Shown: positions 34,934-44,331, counted from the first letter of the stretch. The stretch: 64,000 nt of DNA from Pseudobutyrivibrio sp. (GCF_015057185.1 NZ_SVEV01000016.1:19123-83122), one strand, 5' to 3'. Notes: a model not told the origin generated them from the sequence alone. A program made the numbers and translations.

Positions 34934-36217
34934 ATGAAGAAAAACTACGTATTAGACACCAACATTTTGATTCATTGTCCTTCGGCCATGTTTGGTTTTG
35001 ATGATAATAATGTTATCATCACCACCACTACTTTACAGGAGCTTGACTCAAAGAAAACCGCCTATGCTGAGGTTGGTTATGGTGCCAGGGAGTCTATAAG
35101 AAATATTGAATCTATAGAAGGGGACTACGCTGCTGGGGTGGAAATGCCAAATGGCGGCACCTTCAAAATAGCCAAAGAGTCTGAGTTCGAAAAACTGGTT
35201 CCAGCTGAATTTACCATGGACAGACCTGACAACAGAATAATAAATGGAGTTTTAGCAATTGCTAAAGCTAGTGATTTGGAAACAATACTTGTTACAAATG
35301 ATATCTCAATGAGGATCAATGCTACTATGTGTGGCTGCGTTGTGCAGGGCTATCACAATGAGATGATTCTTGATAACGAGAATTATTCAGGACGTCGAGA
35401 TATTACTCCAGAAGATATAGAAAGTCCATTTAATAAGGGCTTTATAGTAAATGAATTTGGAATATGTAGAGAAGGTAGCAATTCTGCTTTATATACATTT
35501 AAAAATGATGGTTGGCATCTATTAAAGGATAGAGATTATTATACTCCTTATTGTCAGCCAAGAAATGTGGGCCAAAGGTTTGCTTTATATGCACTTTTGG
35601 CGCATCCGGAGGATATACCACTCGTAATCCTAAAGGGTAGTGCAGGAACAGCAAAAACCTTCCTATCCTTGGCTGCTGGTTTACAGGGCTATTATCACAA
35701 CGGTTATGACAGAATAATGATTACCCGAAGCAACACTCTTTCTGATAATGATTTAGGCTTCCTTCCAGGAGATTTGGAAGAAAAAATGACGCCACTTATT
35801 GCTCCATTTATGGATAACCTGCAGGTACTTTTAAAGGGACAGAATGAGGAAAAGGAGCAGGTTAAGCTTCAGATAGAGGATATGTTTGAAACAGGTATTA
35901 TCGAGATATGTTCATTGGCCTACATGAGAGGTCGCTCGCTTGTTAATTCATTTATCATAGTAGACGAGGCACAGAACTGTACCATAGGTCAAATACTTGA
36001 GATTATTACTAGAGCAGGCAAGGGATCGAAGGTTGTACTACTTGGTGATCCAGATCAAATTGATTCTCCAAAGCTAGACAGAAAGAATAATGGTCTTTCC
36101 TTTGCAGCAGAGAGAATGAAGGGTTCAGAACTTTGTGCTCAAATTACCTTTGACGAAAGTGAAACAGTGAGAAGTCCACTGGCTGCCGAAGGCGCAAAGA
36201 GACTTGTAATAAAATAA
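34934..36217 (+). CDS. PhoH-family protein with PIN domain (YlaK/PhoH2-like)
   Basis: Fusion of an N-terminal PIN-type ribonuclease domain (1-150; YVLDTNILIHC, LQELDSKK, NRIINGVLAIA, TNDISMR) and a C-terminal PhoH ATPase/helicase-like domain (about 205-425; Walker A GSAGTAKTF, Walker B FIIVDEAQN, GDPDQID). Such proteins unwind and cleave RNA. The ATG at 34934 is chosen because AAGGAG lies 11 bases upstream; a GTG at 34925 is too close to it. It is transcribed alone, with terminators on both sides. Confidence 0.9.
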   Translation: MKKNYVLDTNILIHCPSAMFGFDDNNVIITTTTLQELDSKKTAYAEVGYGARESIRNIESIEGDYAAGVEMPNGGTFKIAKESEFEKLVPAEFTMDRPDNRIINGVLAIAKASDLETILVTNDISMRINATMCGCVVQGYHNEMILDNENYSGRRDITPEDIESPFNKGFIVNEFGICREGSNSALYTFKNDGWHLLKDRDYYTPYCQPRNVGQRFALYALLAHPEDIPLVILKGSAGTAKTFLSLAAGLQGYYHNGYDRIMITRSNTLSDNDLGFLPGDLEEKMTPLIAPFMDNLQVLLKGQNEEKEQVKLQIEDMFETGIIEICSLAYMRGRSLVNSFIIVDEAQNCTIGQILEIITRAGKGSKVVLLGDPDQIDSPKLDRKNNGLSFAAERMKGSELCAQITFDESETVRSPLAAEGAKRLVIK

Positions 36218-36252
36218 TTGCTTATCATCAGTATTATAATAAATCCTCCTTT

Positions 36253-36282
36253 GGGGCCCTAGGTGAGTAGGGCTCCTTTTTT
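36253..36282 (+). terminator. Terminator after the phoH-like gene
   Basis: GGGGCCCTA (36253-36261) pairs with TAGGGCTCC (36268-36276), followed by TTTTTT. Confidence 0.9.
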
Positions 36283-36290
36283 GGAAATAA

Positions 36291-36327
36291 CTGTACCACT
36301 TGAAATAGTACAGAGAATGTGTATACT
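36291..36327 (+). promoter_or_regulatory. Promoter with overlapping inverted repeat
   Basis: TTGAAA (36300-36305) and TATACT (36322-36327) are 16 bp apart. CTGTAC (36291-36296) and GTACAG (36308-36313) form an inverted repeat around the -35. Confidence 0.55.
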
Positions 36328-36405
36328 AAGCATTAGAAAGCAGAATGATTTTGAAAGTTAGATATAGGGTTAAATTTTGTTTGGTTGGGAGATATGGAGG
36401 TTAGT

Positions 36406-37968
36406 ATGAAAAAAAAGATACCACTGATGCTTGTGGTAGCATTAGTTACATTTGCGTTAATTGCATGTGATACTGAGGAGACAGAGAAGGCGGCTACACC
36501 ACAGAAGGTGACAGAGACGACAGAAGAACCTGAGGAAACTGTTAACGACACCGATTCTTTGCCTGAATATACATACACAGCCGTGGCTTATGATGATGTA
36601 TATGAGTATTTCACTGGCTCTATCCAGTGTGTGGAAATTACAGATACAAATCATTCCACACTGGCGGATGCTGTTAACGAATATTTCTCAGAGCAGGTTG
36701 AGACTTTTAATAAAACCTGCGAGAACATGGTGAATGAGGCAAAGGATACCAATGCTCAGCTTGAAAAGGATAAGGCTGACAATGAAGGTGCTGAAAATGA
36801 ATTTGTCTACGACTATGTTGCCTATTATTCATACACTATCAGCGCTGAAGTTACTAGATGTGACAACCAGTTATTTAGCATTCATTTGAGCGAGTATGAC
36901 TACGAGGGTGGTGCCAATGGGGTTCAGAATGAATATGGTGTGACCTTTGACACTCAAACAGGAGAAATCCTTGAGAATACCAGCTTTGAAGCTAGCGTTT
37001 CTAATATTGCACAGGCCATTAGAAATGATATTGATAACAGCTCCGAAGAAGCAAAGAGCATGCTTATGGATGACTATGATGACTACATTGCACGTATGGA
37101 GACAGGACTATTATCTACTGTAGGTGTTTGGTTTAATGAGCGAGGCATTGTCATTGGATTCCCAGAAAGCACAATAGCGCCACATGCTGCAGGCTCTGTT
37201 ACATTCAACATACCATATAGCCAGCTGGAAGGATTCGATGAAAAATACATACCTTCAGGCGATTTCTATACATCTGACATTTCTACATTCGGACTTGCTG
37301 ATTTGATAGATGTAAATGGAGATGGTGAGAATGAGATAGTTTACTTAGAAAGCGTAGAAGATGAGGAAAACTATTCTACAGAGTTCACCCTTCATATTGG
37401 AGAAAATGAAATCAAATTAAATGATCCTGACGTTTTTTACTGTGAGCCGATGTTTGTTCACTCAAGCACAGGAAATTATATTATGATAGTCACTTCAGGT
37501 TCTAGTGATTGGAATGTTATCCATTTGTATGATGCAGATAAAAACTATACATTGGTTCAGGAATTAGATGGCTCTATCCAAAATATTGAGGACAATGTAA
37601 TCACTGTACAATACAGAGTAGATGCCTTTGGTACCTGGGGTGCCACAAAGGATTATCAATATGATGGAAATGGATTTTCGACCACAGAAACATTTGACAA
37701 ATTGTCAAATGATCCAAGAACAAATGGAAATGCAATGGGAATCACCCTTAAAAAAGATTTAAGATATACAGATAATAACGGAGACAGTGCAACCGTTGAA
37801 AAAGGCACAGTTATCTACCCAATCACCAAATACGATTCAGAAATCGAGTTTGTAAATGAAGATGGCACAATACAAGGCATTTTCACATACAAATACAAAG
37901 ATGGAGTTCGCTACGTAGATGGCGAAAGCGAATACGATTTATTCGATAACATGCCATACGCGGGATAA
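36406..37968 (+). CDS. Lipoprotein with DUF4163/DUF3298 (RsiV-like) domain
   Basis: 520-aa secreted lipoprotein. The ATG at 36406 follows GGAGG by 5 bases, and the lipobox is LIAC (Cys21). After an acidic Thr/Glu-rich tether, residues about 55-250 resemble the DUF4163-DUF3298 pair found in RsiV-type proteins (VAYYSYTISAEVTRCDNQLFSIHLSEYDYEGGAN, VTFDTQTGEIL, SVTFNIPYSQLEGF). The C-terminal half is beta-rich with a DVNGDGENEIVYLE calcium-loop-like repeat as in integrin-like domains, then an SH3-like end. Function unknown. Terminators flank it, so it is monocistronic. Confidence 0.8.
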   Translation: MKKKIPLMLVVALVTFALIACDTEETEKAATPQKVTETTEEPEETVNDTDSLPEYTYTAVAYDDVYEYFTGSIQCVEITDTNHSTLADAVNEYFSEQVETFNKTCENMVNEAKDTNAQLEKDKADNEGAENEFVYDYVAYYSYTISAEVTRCDNQLFSIHLSEYDYEGGANGVQNEYGVTFDTQTGEILENTSFEASVSNIAQAIRNDIDNSSEEAKSMLMDDYDDYIARMETGLLSTVGVWFNERGIVIGFPESTIAPHAAGSVTFNIPYSQLEGFDEKYIPSGDFYTSDISTFGLADLIDVNGDGENEIVYLESVEDEENYSTEFTLHIGENEIKLNDPDVFYCEPMFVHSSTGNYIMIVTSGSSDWNVIHLYDADKNYTLVQELDGSIQNIEDNVITVQYRVDAFGTWGATKDYQYDGNGFSTTETFDKLSNDPRTNGNAMGITLKKDLRYTDNNGDSATVEKGTVIYPITKYDSEIEFVNEDGTIQGIFTYKYKDGVRYVDGESEYDLFDNMPYAG

Positions 37969-37977
37969 GCCAGACCA

Positions 37978-38012
37978 AAAGGCCCGCTGGATTTTAAATC
38001 CAGCGGGCCTTT
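37978..38012. terminator. Strong terminator after the DUF3298 lipoprotein
   Basis: AAAGGCCCGCTGGATTT and its perfect complement are separated by one base. The core GGCCCGCTGG/CCAGCGGGCC forms the practical stem, flanked by A and T runs on both sides so it could work both ways. Confidence 0.88.
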
Positions 38013-38110
38013 AATGCGAAAAAGTCTATTAAATAAGCTGATTTTTTGCTATAATTCAATGTTGACTAAGTAGGTTAAATAAATGATTGATTATTGAGGA
38101 GATATACATT

Positions 38111-38656
38111 ATGAGAATAGGCACGGGGTATGATGTGCATAAGCTCGTTGAAGGCCGTGATTTGATTATTGGTGGCGTTAAAATAGATCACACTCTTGGA
38201 TTGTTGGGACATTCTGATGCTGATGTTCTTTTGCATGCTATTGCAGATGCGGTCCTTGGAGCGGCTGGACTCAAAGATATTGGTGCACATTTTCCAGATA
38301 CTGACCCTAAGTACAAGGGGGCAGATTCCATGAAGCTTCTAGAACAGGTTAGAGAGCTTGTTATGGATAAAGGCTATGTGGTTGGAAACGTTGATGCTAC
38401 AGTAATCGCACAGGCACCAAAGCTGAGACCTTTCATCGACCAGATGGAAGAAAACGTTGCACGATGTTTGGGCATCGATGTAGATCAGGTAAATATTAAA
38501 GCTACTACCGAGGAGCACTTGGGATTCACTGGCCGAGAAGAAGGCATTAGCGCTCAGGCAGTATGTTTGCTTTATGAGTTTTATGATGGAAGCAATGTAG
38601 TGTTTGATAGCGGACGTAGCTGCGAAGGCTGCTCTGGTTGCAAACGTGGAAAATAA
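38111..38656 (+). CDS. ispF: 2-C-methyl-D-erythritol 2,4-cyclodiphosphate synthase
   Basis: Non-mevalonate isoprenoid enzyme, which would ultimately feed the polyprenyl chains used by DmkB. The ATG at 38111 ([12 protein letters not shown]) follows GAGGAG. Zinc ligands are in GYDVH and [21 protein letters not shown]; the C-terminal family signature is [17 protein letters not shown]. At 181 aa it is about 20 longer than usual: a tail after the normal end contains CEGCSGC, a possible metal-binding appendage. A -10 TATAAT occurs at 38050-38055. Confidence 0.95.
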   Translation: MRIGTGYDVHKLVEGRDLIIGGVKIDHTLGLLGHSDADVLLHAIADAVLGAAGLKDIGAHFPDTDPKYKGADSMKLLEQVRELVMDKGYVVGNVDATVIAQAPKLRPFIDQMEENVARCLGIDVDQVNIKATTEEHLGFTGREEGISAQAVCLLYEFYDGSNVVFDSGRSCEGCSGCKRGK

Positions 38657-38692
38657 AAGAATTTTCATTAGACAAAGAAAATAATTATATGA

Positions 38693-38777
38693 GCAGGTAG
38701 GTAACAAGCTCTTATGCTTCTGCGCGAATCGTTTTAGATGAGCAAAGAAGCTATAAGGCTTGTGACCGTAACCCTGC
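38693..38777 (+). promoter_or_regulatory. Structured 5'-UTR element A (upstream of cysS)
   Basis: Helix P1 GCAGG (38693-38697) pairs with CCTGC (38773-38777). A 3-bp helix GGT/ACC (38700-38702, 38765-38767) is followed by P2 CAAGC/GCTTG (38705-38709, 38758-38762) and P3 CTTATGCTTCT/AGAAGCTATAAG. The apical motif has GCGAA (38724-38728) opposite TGAGC (38739-38743), i.e. tandem G-A pairs closed by TC/GA. A GTA bulge sits on the 3' side (38768-38770). It ends 17 bases before the cysS ATG, just ahead of the ribosome site TAGGAG. Confidence 0.7.
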
Positions 38778-38794
38778 GGATTAGGAGAATAAAA

Positions 38795-40210
38795 ATGTTT
38801 AGGTTTTATAATACTTTGAGTAGAAAAGTGGAAGATTTTCATTCGAATGAGGAGGGTAAGGTAGCAATGTACACTTGCGGCCCTACTGTTTATCATTTTG
38901 CACATATTGGAAATATTCGTACATATATCATGCAGGATGCACTTATTAAATCGCTTGAGTACGCAGGATACGATGTTAAGCGTGTTATGAACATTACAGA
39001 CGTAGGACACCTTTCAAGCGATGCTGACACTGGTGAGGATAAAATGGTAGCTGGTGCAAAGCGTGAGCACAAAACAGTTATGGAAATTGCAAAGTTCTAT
39101 ACAGATGCATTCTTTAAGGATTTTGATGCAGTTGGCAATAAGCGTCCAGACGTTGTAGAGCCGGCAACAAATTGTATTCCTGAGTTCATCCACATGATTG
39201 AGACACTTATTGAAAAAGGCTATGCATATTTAGCTGGCGGCAATGTTTACTTTGACACAAGCAAGCTTTCAGATTATTATGTATTTTCTTCATCAGTTGA
39301 AAAGGAAGCACTTGAGGTTGGTGTTCGTGATGATGTAGAAGAGGATACAAACAAGAAAAATAAAACAGACTTTGTACTTTGGTTTACAAAATCAAAGTTT
39401 GAGGACCAGGCTCTTAAATGGGATAGTCCTTGGGGCGTAGGCTACCCAGGATGGCATATTGAGTGCTCATGCATTTCTATGAAGCACCTTGGAGAGTATA
39501 TGGATATTCACTGTGGTGGTGTTGATAATATTTTCCCACATCACACAAATGAGGTGGCTCAGTCAGAGGCTTATCTTGGACATAAATGGTGCAACTACTG
39601 GTTCCATAGCAATCACCTTAATGACCAGTCAGGAAAGATGTCAAAGTCAAAGGGAGCTATCCTTACAGTTTCTGTTCTTCAGGAAAAGGGATATGATCCA
39701 CTTGTATACAGATTCTTCTGCTTACAGTCACATTATCGTAAGCCACTTGTATTCTCTTGGGAGAATTTGGACAATACAGTTCAGGCTTACAATAAGCTCG
39801 TTAAGAGAGTATCTGAGCTCAAGGCAGAGGGTGCAGTAGATGAGGCTGTTAAGAAGGAGTTTGAAGAAAAATTCTGTGAGGCAGTTTCAAATGATTTGAA
39901 TACATCTATGGCTATCACAATTCTCTATGATGCCCTTAAGGCAGATACAAATGATGCTACTAAGCTTGCACTTGTAGAAAGCTTTGATAGAGTTCTTTCC
40001 CTTGATTTGATTGGTCATGCAAAGGCTCTTGAGGCGGGCAATGAAGTAGATGCTGAGCTTGAGGCATTCATCAATGATGCTATCGCTCGCAGAGCTGAGG
40101 CTAAAAAAGCAAAAGACTTTGCTACAGCGGATGCAATTCGTGATGAGCTTTTAGCAAAGGGTGTAGAGATTAAAGATACTCGTGAAGGAGTAGTATGGAA
40201 GCTAGTTTAA
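38795..40210 (+). CDS. cysS: Cysteinyl-tRNA synthetase
   Basis: Class I synthetase, 471 aa. The ATG at 38795 follows TAGGAG. Zinc Cys28 is in YTCGPTVY; the HIGH-type motif is HIGN at 37-40; WHIECS and HHTNEVAQSEA supply further zinc ligands; KMSKS is in GKMSKSKG. The C-terminal helical domain ends with the usual GVVWKLV. No T-box precedes it; instead there is structured element A. It overlaps mrnC by 16 bases. Confidence 0.96.
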   Translation: MFRFYNTLSRKVEDFHSNEEGKVAMYTCGPTVYHFAHIGNIRTYIMQDALIKSLEYAGYDVKRVMNITDVGHLSSDADTGEDKMVAGAKREHKTVMEIAKFYTDAFFKDFDAVGNKRPDVVEPATNCIPEFIHMIETLIEKGYAYLAGGNVYFDTSKLSDYYVFSSSVEKEALEVGVRDDVEEDTNKKNKTDFVLWFTKSKFEDQALKWDSPWGVGYPGWHIECSCISMKHLGEYMDIHCGGVDNIFPHHTNEVAQSEAYLGHKWCNYWFHSNHLNDQSGKMSKSKGAILTVSVLQEKGYDPLVYRFFCLQSHYRKPLVFSWENLDNTVQAYNKLVKRVSELKAEGAVDEAVKKEFEEKFCEAVSNDLNTSMAITILYDALKADTNDATKLALVESFDRVLSLDLIGHAKALEAGNEVDAELEAFINDAIARRAEAKKAKDFATADAIRDELLAKGVEIKDTREGVVWKLV

Positions 40211-40635
40211 ATGAATATTTAAATGGCAAATTTAATATCGAAGCAAAGGATATTAGAACATATTCACCGCTAACGCTTGCTTATATTGGTGATGCGATTT
40301 TTGATGTGGTGATTCGTTCCATCCTTGTTAATAAAGGTAATACCGCAGTAAACAAACTCCACCAGAGAGCAAGTTCTATTGTAAAGGCACCTACTCAGGC
40401 AAGAATGGCAGCAACGCTTATGGATGATTTTACAGAAGAGGAGTCTGACTGGTATCGCAGAGGACGCAATTCAAAGCCTCACACCAAGGCGAAAAATGCC
40501 ACTACAATGGATTATTTGGAGGCTACAGGCTTTGAGGCGGTAATAGGATATCTTTATTTGACTGACAATATGGACCGTGTGTGCGAATTGGTTAATAAGG
40601 GCATTGCAGCCCTTGAGCTAGATATACTAGATTAG
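40195..40635 (+). CDS. mrnC: Mini-ribonuclease III
   Basis: RNase III catalytic domain without the dsRNA-binding domain, 146 aa. It matures 23S rRNA. The family motif is SPLTLAYIGDAIFDVVIRS (metal-binding Asp), with NKLHQRASSIVKAPTQA, RRGRNSK and YLEATGFEAVIGYLYL carrying later acidic residues. It sits between cysS and rlmB as in other Firmicutes and overlaps cysS. Confidence 0.94.
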   Translation: MEASLNEYLNGKFNIEAKDIRTYSPLTLAYIGDAIFDVVIRSILVNKGNTAVNKLHQRASSIVKAPTQARMAATLMDDFTEEESDWYRRGRNSKPHTKAKNATTMDYLEATGFEAVIGYLYLTDNMDRVCELVNKGIAALELDILD

Positions 40636-40671
40636 TGGAGCTTTAACAATAAAGTATATTAGAAAGTGTAA

Positions 40672-40760
40672 GGGAGTAGGCGATAATTATTTCCCTGTTT
40701 TTCGAGAGTATAGTGAAAACGATGAGAAAAACAGGGGGAATGATTGTAGCCGTAACTCCC
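40672..40760 (+). promoter_or_regulatory. Structured 5'-UTR element D (upstream of rlmB)
   Basis: P1 GGGAGT (40672-40677) pairs with ACTCCC (40755-40760). The 3-bp helix is GGC/GCC (40679-40681, 40749-40751), with GTA at 40752-40754. P2/P3 fuse into a long stem whose top is CCCTGTTTTTC/GAAAAACAGGG (40693-40703, 40726-40736). The 22-base apical loop (40704-40725) is GAGA...ACGATGA and matches element E at all but one base. It ends 13 bases before the rlmB ATG. Confidence 0.7.
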
Positions 40761-40773
40761 GTAGGTTTGTAAA

Positions 40774-41523
40774 ATGGAAGAGAGTAGAATTGTAGAGGGC
40801 CGCAATGCTGTGCTTGAGGCTTTTAGAAGTGGTAAAACTATAGACAAGTTGTTTGTGCTTGAGGGCTGCAAGGATGGCCCAGTTCAGACAATACTTAGAG
40901 AGGCTAAAAAGAGCAAGGATACAGTTATTAGCTTTGTAAAGAAGGAGCGACTTGACCAGCTTTCAGAGACAGGAAAGCACCAGGGCGTTCTCGCTTATGC
41001 TGCAAGCTATGATTATGTGGAACTTGAGGATATTATGGCATCAGCTAGAGAAAAGGGTGAGGATCCATTCCTTATTATCCTTGATAATATTGAGGACCCT
41101 CATAACTTGGGCGCTATTATCCGTACAGCTAATCAGGCTGGAGCACACGGCGTTGTTATTCCAAAGCATCGTGCAGTTGGACTTACAGCTACAGTAGCAA
41201 AGGCATCAGCAGGTGCAATCAATTACACTCCAGTAGCAAAAGTTACAAATATAAGCAAAACTATGGAAGAGCTTAAAGAACAGGGAATGTGGTTTGTATG
41301 TGCAGATATGGGTGGCACTACCATGTATGACCTTAATCTTACAGGCTCAATTGGTCTTGTAATTGGTAATGAAGGCCATGGAGTTTCTGATTTAGTTAAA
41401 AAGAATTGTGATATGATTGCCAGCATTCCTATGTATGGTGATATCGATTCTCTTAATGCGTCAGTTGCTTGCGGAGTATTAGCATACGAAGTTGTTAGAC
41501 AAAGAATTAATAAGAGTAAATAA
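40774..41523 (+). CDS. rlmB: SpoU-family 23S rRNA (guanosine-2'-O-) methyltransferase
   Basis: TrmH/RlmB-type knotted methyltransferase, 249 aa. An N-terminal substrate-binding domain (VEGRNAVLEAFRSGK) is followed by SPOUT motifs: LDNIEDPHNLGAIIRTANQAGAHGV (motif 1), IGLVIGNEGHGVSDLV (motif 2) and IPMYGDIDSLNASVACGVLAYEV (motif 3). Likely target is G2251 of 23S rRNA. It lies in the cysS-mrnC-rlmB-sigH cluster. Confidence 0.92.
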   Translation: MEESRIVEGRNAVLEAFRSGKTIDKLFVLEGCKDGPVQTILREAKKSKDTVISFVKKERLDQLSETGKHQGVLAYAASYDYVELEDIMASAREKGEDPFLIILDNIEDPHNLGAIIRTANQAGAHGVVIPKHRAVGLTATVAKASAGAINYTPVAKVTNISKTMEELKEQGMWFVCADMGGTTMYDLNLTGSIGLVIGNEGHGVSDLVKKNCDMIASIPMYGDIDSLNASVACGVLAYEVVRQRINKSK

Positions 41524-41537
41524 ATTGGGAGTGAGCT

Positions 41538-42125
41538 ATGGACGCTAGAGCCGAATATGAAAAGCTTACAGATGAACAATTAGTAAAAAAATATCAGGAT
41601 GGCGATCAGGCCATCCTGAATTATATATGTGAGAAATACAAACCATTAGTACTAAAAAATTCAAAAAAGTATTTTTTGGTAGGCGGAGAAAACGAAGATT
41701 TAATTCAAGAAGGAATGATTGGATTATTTGGAGCTATAGGTGACTATGATACCACCTCTGAGGTTACATTTTTTCATTTTGCTTCTATGTGTATAGACAG
41801 GCAGATGATAAAGGCCATCGAAGCTAGTAATCGAAAAAAACATTCTCCATTAAATGCCTATGTGTCAATTTATAATGAGGATGGCAACGAAGTAGAAGAG
41901 CAGAATTTGACTACAGATGACCCTGCACAGTTGCTTATAGAGGCAGAGGAAAATCTCAGTCTCATCGACCGACTAAAATCGAATCTGTCACCATTAGAGC
42001 AGCAAGTATTTGATTTATACATGCAGGATTTTAATTATAAGGAAATCGCCGCTAAACTTGGGAAATCTGAGAAATCAATAGATAACACACTCACTAGAAT
42101 CAAACAAAAAGCAAGGACTATTTAG
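41538..42125 (+). CDS. sigH: RNA polymerase sigma factor, SigH-like
   Basis: 195-aa sigma-70-family factor. Region 2 includes ENEDLIQEGMIGLFGAIGDYD and FFHFASMCIDRQMIKAIEASNRKKH. Region 4 (SPLEQQVFDLYMQDFNYKEIAAKLGKSEKSIDNTLTRIKQK) is a helix-turn-helix. The position after cysS-mrnC-rlmB matches Bacillus sigH, the post-exponential/sporulation-onset sigma. The last codons form the left arm of the terminator. Confidence 0.88.
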   Translation: MDARAEYEKLTDEQLVKKYQDGDQAILNYICEKYKPLVLKNSKKYFLVGGENEDLIQEGMIGLFGAIGDYDTTSEVTFFHFASMCIDRQMIKAIEASNRKKHSPLNAYVSIYNEDGNEVEEQNLTTDDPAQLLIEAEENLSLIDRLKSNLSPLEQQVFDLYMQDFNYKEIAAKLGKSEKSIDNTLTRIKQKARTI

Positions 42126-42140
42126 CCCTTGCTTTTATTT
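42107..42140. terminator. Terminator overlapping the 3' end of sigH
   Basis: AAAAGCAAGG (42107-42116) pairs with CCTTGCTTTT (42127-42136) around the sigH stop codon. A and T runs on both sides suit it to the convergent PHP gene as well. Confidence 0.8.
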
Positions 42141-42143
42141 ATA

Positions 42144-42950
42144 TTATAGTGGATACATATTAGGAACACGTTTTTTGAAAACCGCATATTCGGTAAAACC
42201 ACAGCTAGATAATAATTCAGGAAGTCTATTGAAGTCTGCGGCAATGTCTTGTGGAATGTGAGCATCGGCACCTATTGTGATAAGGCGTCCACCTAACGCG
42301 CGGTATCGTTTTATTATGGAAGCAGCAGGATTAGGACTATTCATTCCTTTTCGATAGGCGGCTGTGTTTATTTCTAAGGCTTTGTCATTTTTTATGATGT
42401 GCTCAAGTATAGCGTCTATTATTTCTTTATAAGGCTCATGAGAATTATTTTTAATATGCTCGTCCTTAGCATATCTAAAGGCATAATCCAAATGTCCAAC
42501 AGTATCAAAATCGGAAAAACCAGTTATGTTCTCGTAGATACAATTATAGTATCGAGTTAATAGTTCAATTGGATTTTTGTTTTCCCAAGTGCTTTCAAAA
42601 TATGGATCTAGCTTATCAATGAGATGAGTGCTACCAATAATAAAGTCATAAGGTTGACTGGCTACAATTTTTTTATTCTCTTCCTGGACCCATGGCTGGA
42701 GCCCAACTTCAAGTCCAGTTAAAATTGTAAAATTATCATCTGAATTTTCTTCTGCTAGCTTATGCTGAGTAGGGTAGTAATTTTGAATATCTAGATCGAA
42801 GAAGCCATATTCTTCGGGATATCCTAAATCTAAATGATCAGTGAAGGTGATTCCACGAAGCCCCTTTGCTTTTGCAGCGTTTATCATATCGATAGGAGCG
42901 GTGTCAGAATCTCCTGAAAAACTAGAGTGCATATGATTGTCCCAAAACAT
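42144..42950 (-). CDS. PHP-domain phosphoesterase, histidinol-phosphatase-like
   Basis: 268-aa PHP metal-dependent phosphoesterase of the HisK/HisJ group. Metal-binding motifs are DNHMHSSFSGD near the N-terminus, FTDHLDLG, GLEVGLQPW, IGSTHLID, TVGHLDYAFRY and ITIGADAHIPQD. HisJ-type enzymes dephosphorylate L-histidinol phosphate; no other his gene is nearby, so the substrate is uncertain. Confidence 0.85.
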   Translation of the reverse strand: MFWDNHMHSSFSGDSDTAPIDMINAAKAKGLRGITFTDHLDLGYPEEYGFFDLDIQNYYPTQHKLAEENSDDNFTILTGLEVGLQPWVQEENKKIVASQPYDFIIGSTHLIDKLDPYFESTWENKNPIELLTRYYNCIYENITGFSDFDTVGHLDYAFRYAKDEHIKNNSHEPYKEIIDAILEHIIKNDKALEINTAAYRKGMNSPNPAASIIKRYRALGGRLITIGADAHIPQDIAADFNRLPELLSSCGFTEYAVFKKRVPNMYPL

Positions 42951-43064
42951 AGTAAACCTCCTTAAGTTGAGGTAATTTTACCATAATAAAAGACTTTATC
43001 AACATTCTGAGCATATTTTAATTTTGGAAGATTGAGAAAAATTTAACATTCTTTCATTTAAGGG

Positions 43065-43091
43065 TTGAATTATGCTTGCAAGTTGTATAAA
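43065..43091 (+). promoter_or_regulatory. Putative gap promoter
   Basis: TTGAAT (43065-43070) and TATAAA (43086-43091) are 15 bp apart, slightly short. They sit about 80 bases before the gap start. Confidence 0.45.
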
Positions 43092-43168
43092 ATGAAGTGC
43101 ATACGGGGTTATTTTTTATAAATAGCTCGCTAAAAAATTTTTAAAAGAATCTTTAGGAGGATTTGAAA

Positions 43169-44185
43169 ATGGCAGTAAGAGTAGCAATTAACGGTTTTGG
43201 CCGTATCGGACGTCTTGCATTCCGTCAGATGTTCGGCGCAGAAGGTTACGAAGTAGTAGCAATCAACGACTTAACTAGCCCAAAGATGTTAGCACATCTT
43301 TTAAAGTATGATTCATCACAGGGAAAGTATGAGCATGCAGATGAGGTTTCTTGCACAGATGATTCAATCATCGTTTGCGGTAAGGAAATCAAAATCTATG
43401 CATTCCCAGATGCAAACAATTGCCCATGGGGAGACCTTAAGGTAGACGTAGTTCTTGAGTGCTCAGGATTCTACACATCTAAGGAAAAGGCACAGGCTCA
43501 TATCAATGCAGGTGCTAGAAAGGTTGTTATCTCTGCACCAGCAGGAAACGATCTTCCTACAATCGTTTACAATACAAACCATAAGACACTTAAGGCTTCT
43601 GATAACATCATTTCAGCAGCTTCATGTACAACAAACTGCTTAGCACCTATGGCTGACGCACTTAACAAGTACGCTCCAATCCAGTCTGGTATCATGGTAA
43701 CAATCCACGCTTACACAGGTGATCAGATGACACTTGATGGCCCACAGAGAAAGGGTGATCTTCGTCGTTCACGTGCAGCAGCAGTTAACATCGTTCCTAA
43801 CTCAACAGGTGCAGCAAAGGCTATCGGTCTTGTTATCCCAGAGCTTAACGGAAAGCTTATCGGATCTGCTCAGCGTGTTCCTACACCAACAGGTTCTACA
43901 ACAATCCTTACAGCAGTAGTAAACAAGAAGGACGTTACTGTTGAGGGTATCAACGCAGCTATGAAGGCAGCAGCTAACGAGTCATTCGGTTACAACGAGG
44001 ATGAAATCGTTTCTTCAGATATCGTAGGTATGAGATTTGGTTCTCTCTTCGATGCTACACAGACAATGGTTTCTAAGATTTCTGATGATCAGTACGAGGT
44101 ACAGGTTGTTTCTTGGTATGATAACGAGAACAGCTACACATCACAGATGGTACGTACAATCAAGTACTTCTCAGAGTTAGCATAA
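43169..44185 (+). CDS. gap: Glyceraldehyde-3-phosphate dehydrogenase
   Basis: NAD-dependent glycolytic enzyme, 338 aa. The ATG at 43169 follows TAGGAGG by 8 bases. Rossmann [11 protein letters not shown]; catalytic Cys in [39 protein letters not shown] and [12 protein letters not shown] are diagnostic. Codons are strongly biased to the set used in pgk and tpiA, indicating very high expression. It is the first of a gap-pgk-tpiA run; a terminator follows it, so each gene is at least partly independent. Confidence 0.97.
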   Translation: MAVRVAINGFGRIGRLAFRQMFGAEGYEVVAINDLTSPKMLAHLLKYDSSQGKYEHADEVSCTDDSIIVCGKEIKIYAFPDANNCPWGDLKVDVVLECSGFYTSKEKAQAHINAGARKVVISAPAGNDLPTIVYNTNHKTLKASDNIISAASCTTNCLAPMADALNKYAPIQSGIMVTIHAYTGDQMTLDGPQRKGDLRRSRAAAVNIVPNSTGAAKAIGLVIPELNGKLIGSAQRVPTPTGSTTILTAVVNKKDVTVEGINAAMKAAANESFGYNEDEIVSSDIVGMRFGSLFDATQTMVSKISDDQYEVQVVSWYDNENSYTSQMVRTIKYFSELA

Positions 44186-44194
44186 AAATTGTCT

Positions 44195-44272
44195 ATTTGC
44201 CCATCTGCTTCGTTATGTTGCGCTTGCAGTACTTAGTACAGCTTCGCTTATGTTCCTAGCCTATGAGCAAAT
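44195..44272 (-). repeat. Structured intergenic element G, probably minus-strand
   Basis: Arms at 44195-44204 and 44263-44272 pair over 10 positions. The single imperfect position is a G-U wobble on the minus strand but a C-A mismatch on the plus, so minus is favoured. The centre (44223-44245) has a small GTAC/GTAC hairpin flanked by GCTT and GCTTCGC, like element H after pgk. Both copies are followed by ATCCGAATTT. Confidence 0.5.
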
Positions 44273-44296
44273 ATCCGAATTTTTTGGATTTTTCAA

Positions 44297-44331
44297 GGGT
44301 CCGGTCCTATTGGACCGCGGCCCTTTTTTAT
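44297..44331 (+). terminator. Terminator after gap
   Basis: GGG, CGGTCC (44297-44306 region) pairs with GGACCG, CCC with a small internal loop and a TATT loop, followed by TTTTTT. Confidence 0.85.

Noticed and set aside
38693..38777. T-box riboswitch upstream of cysS
   Set aside because: No T-box AGGGTGGNACCGCG sequence and the fold matches elements ahead of non-synthetase genes.
38339..39010. 223-codon minus-strand frame over ispF and cysS
   Set aside because: Crosses two clear plus-strand genes and the structured leader; Cys/His/Ser-rich composition typical of antisense frames.
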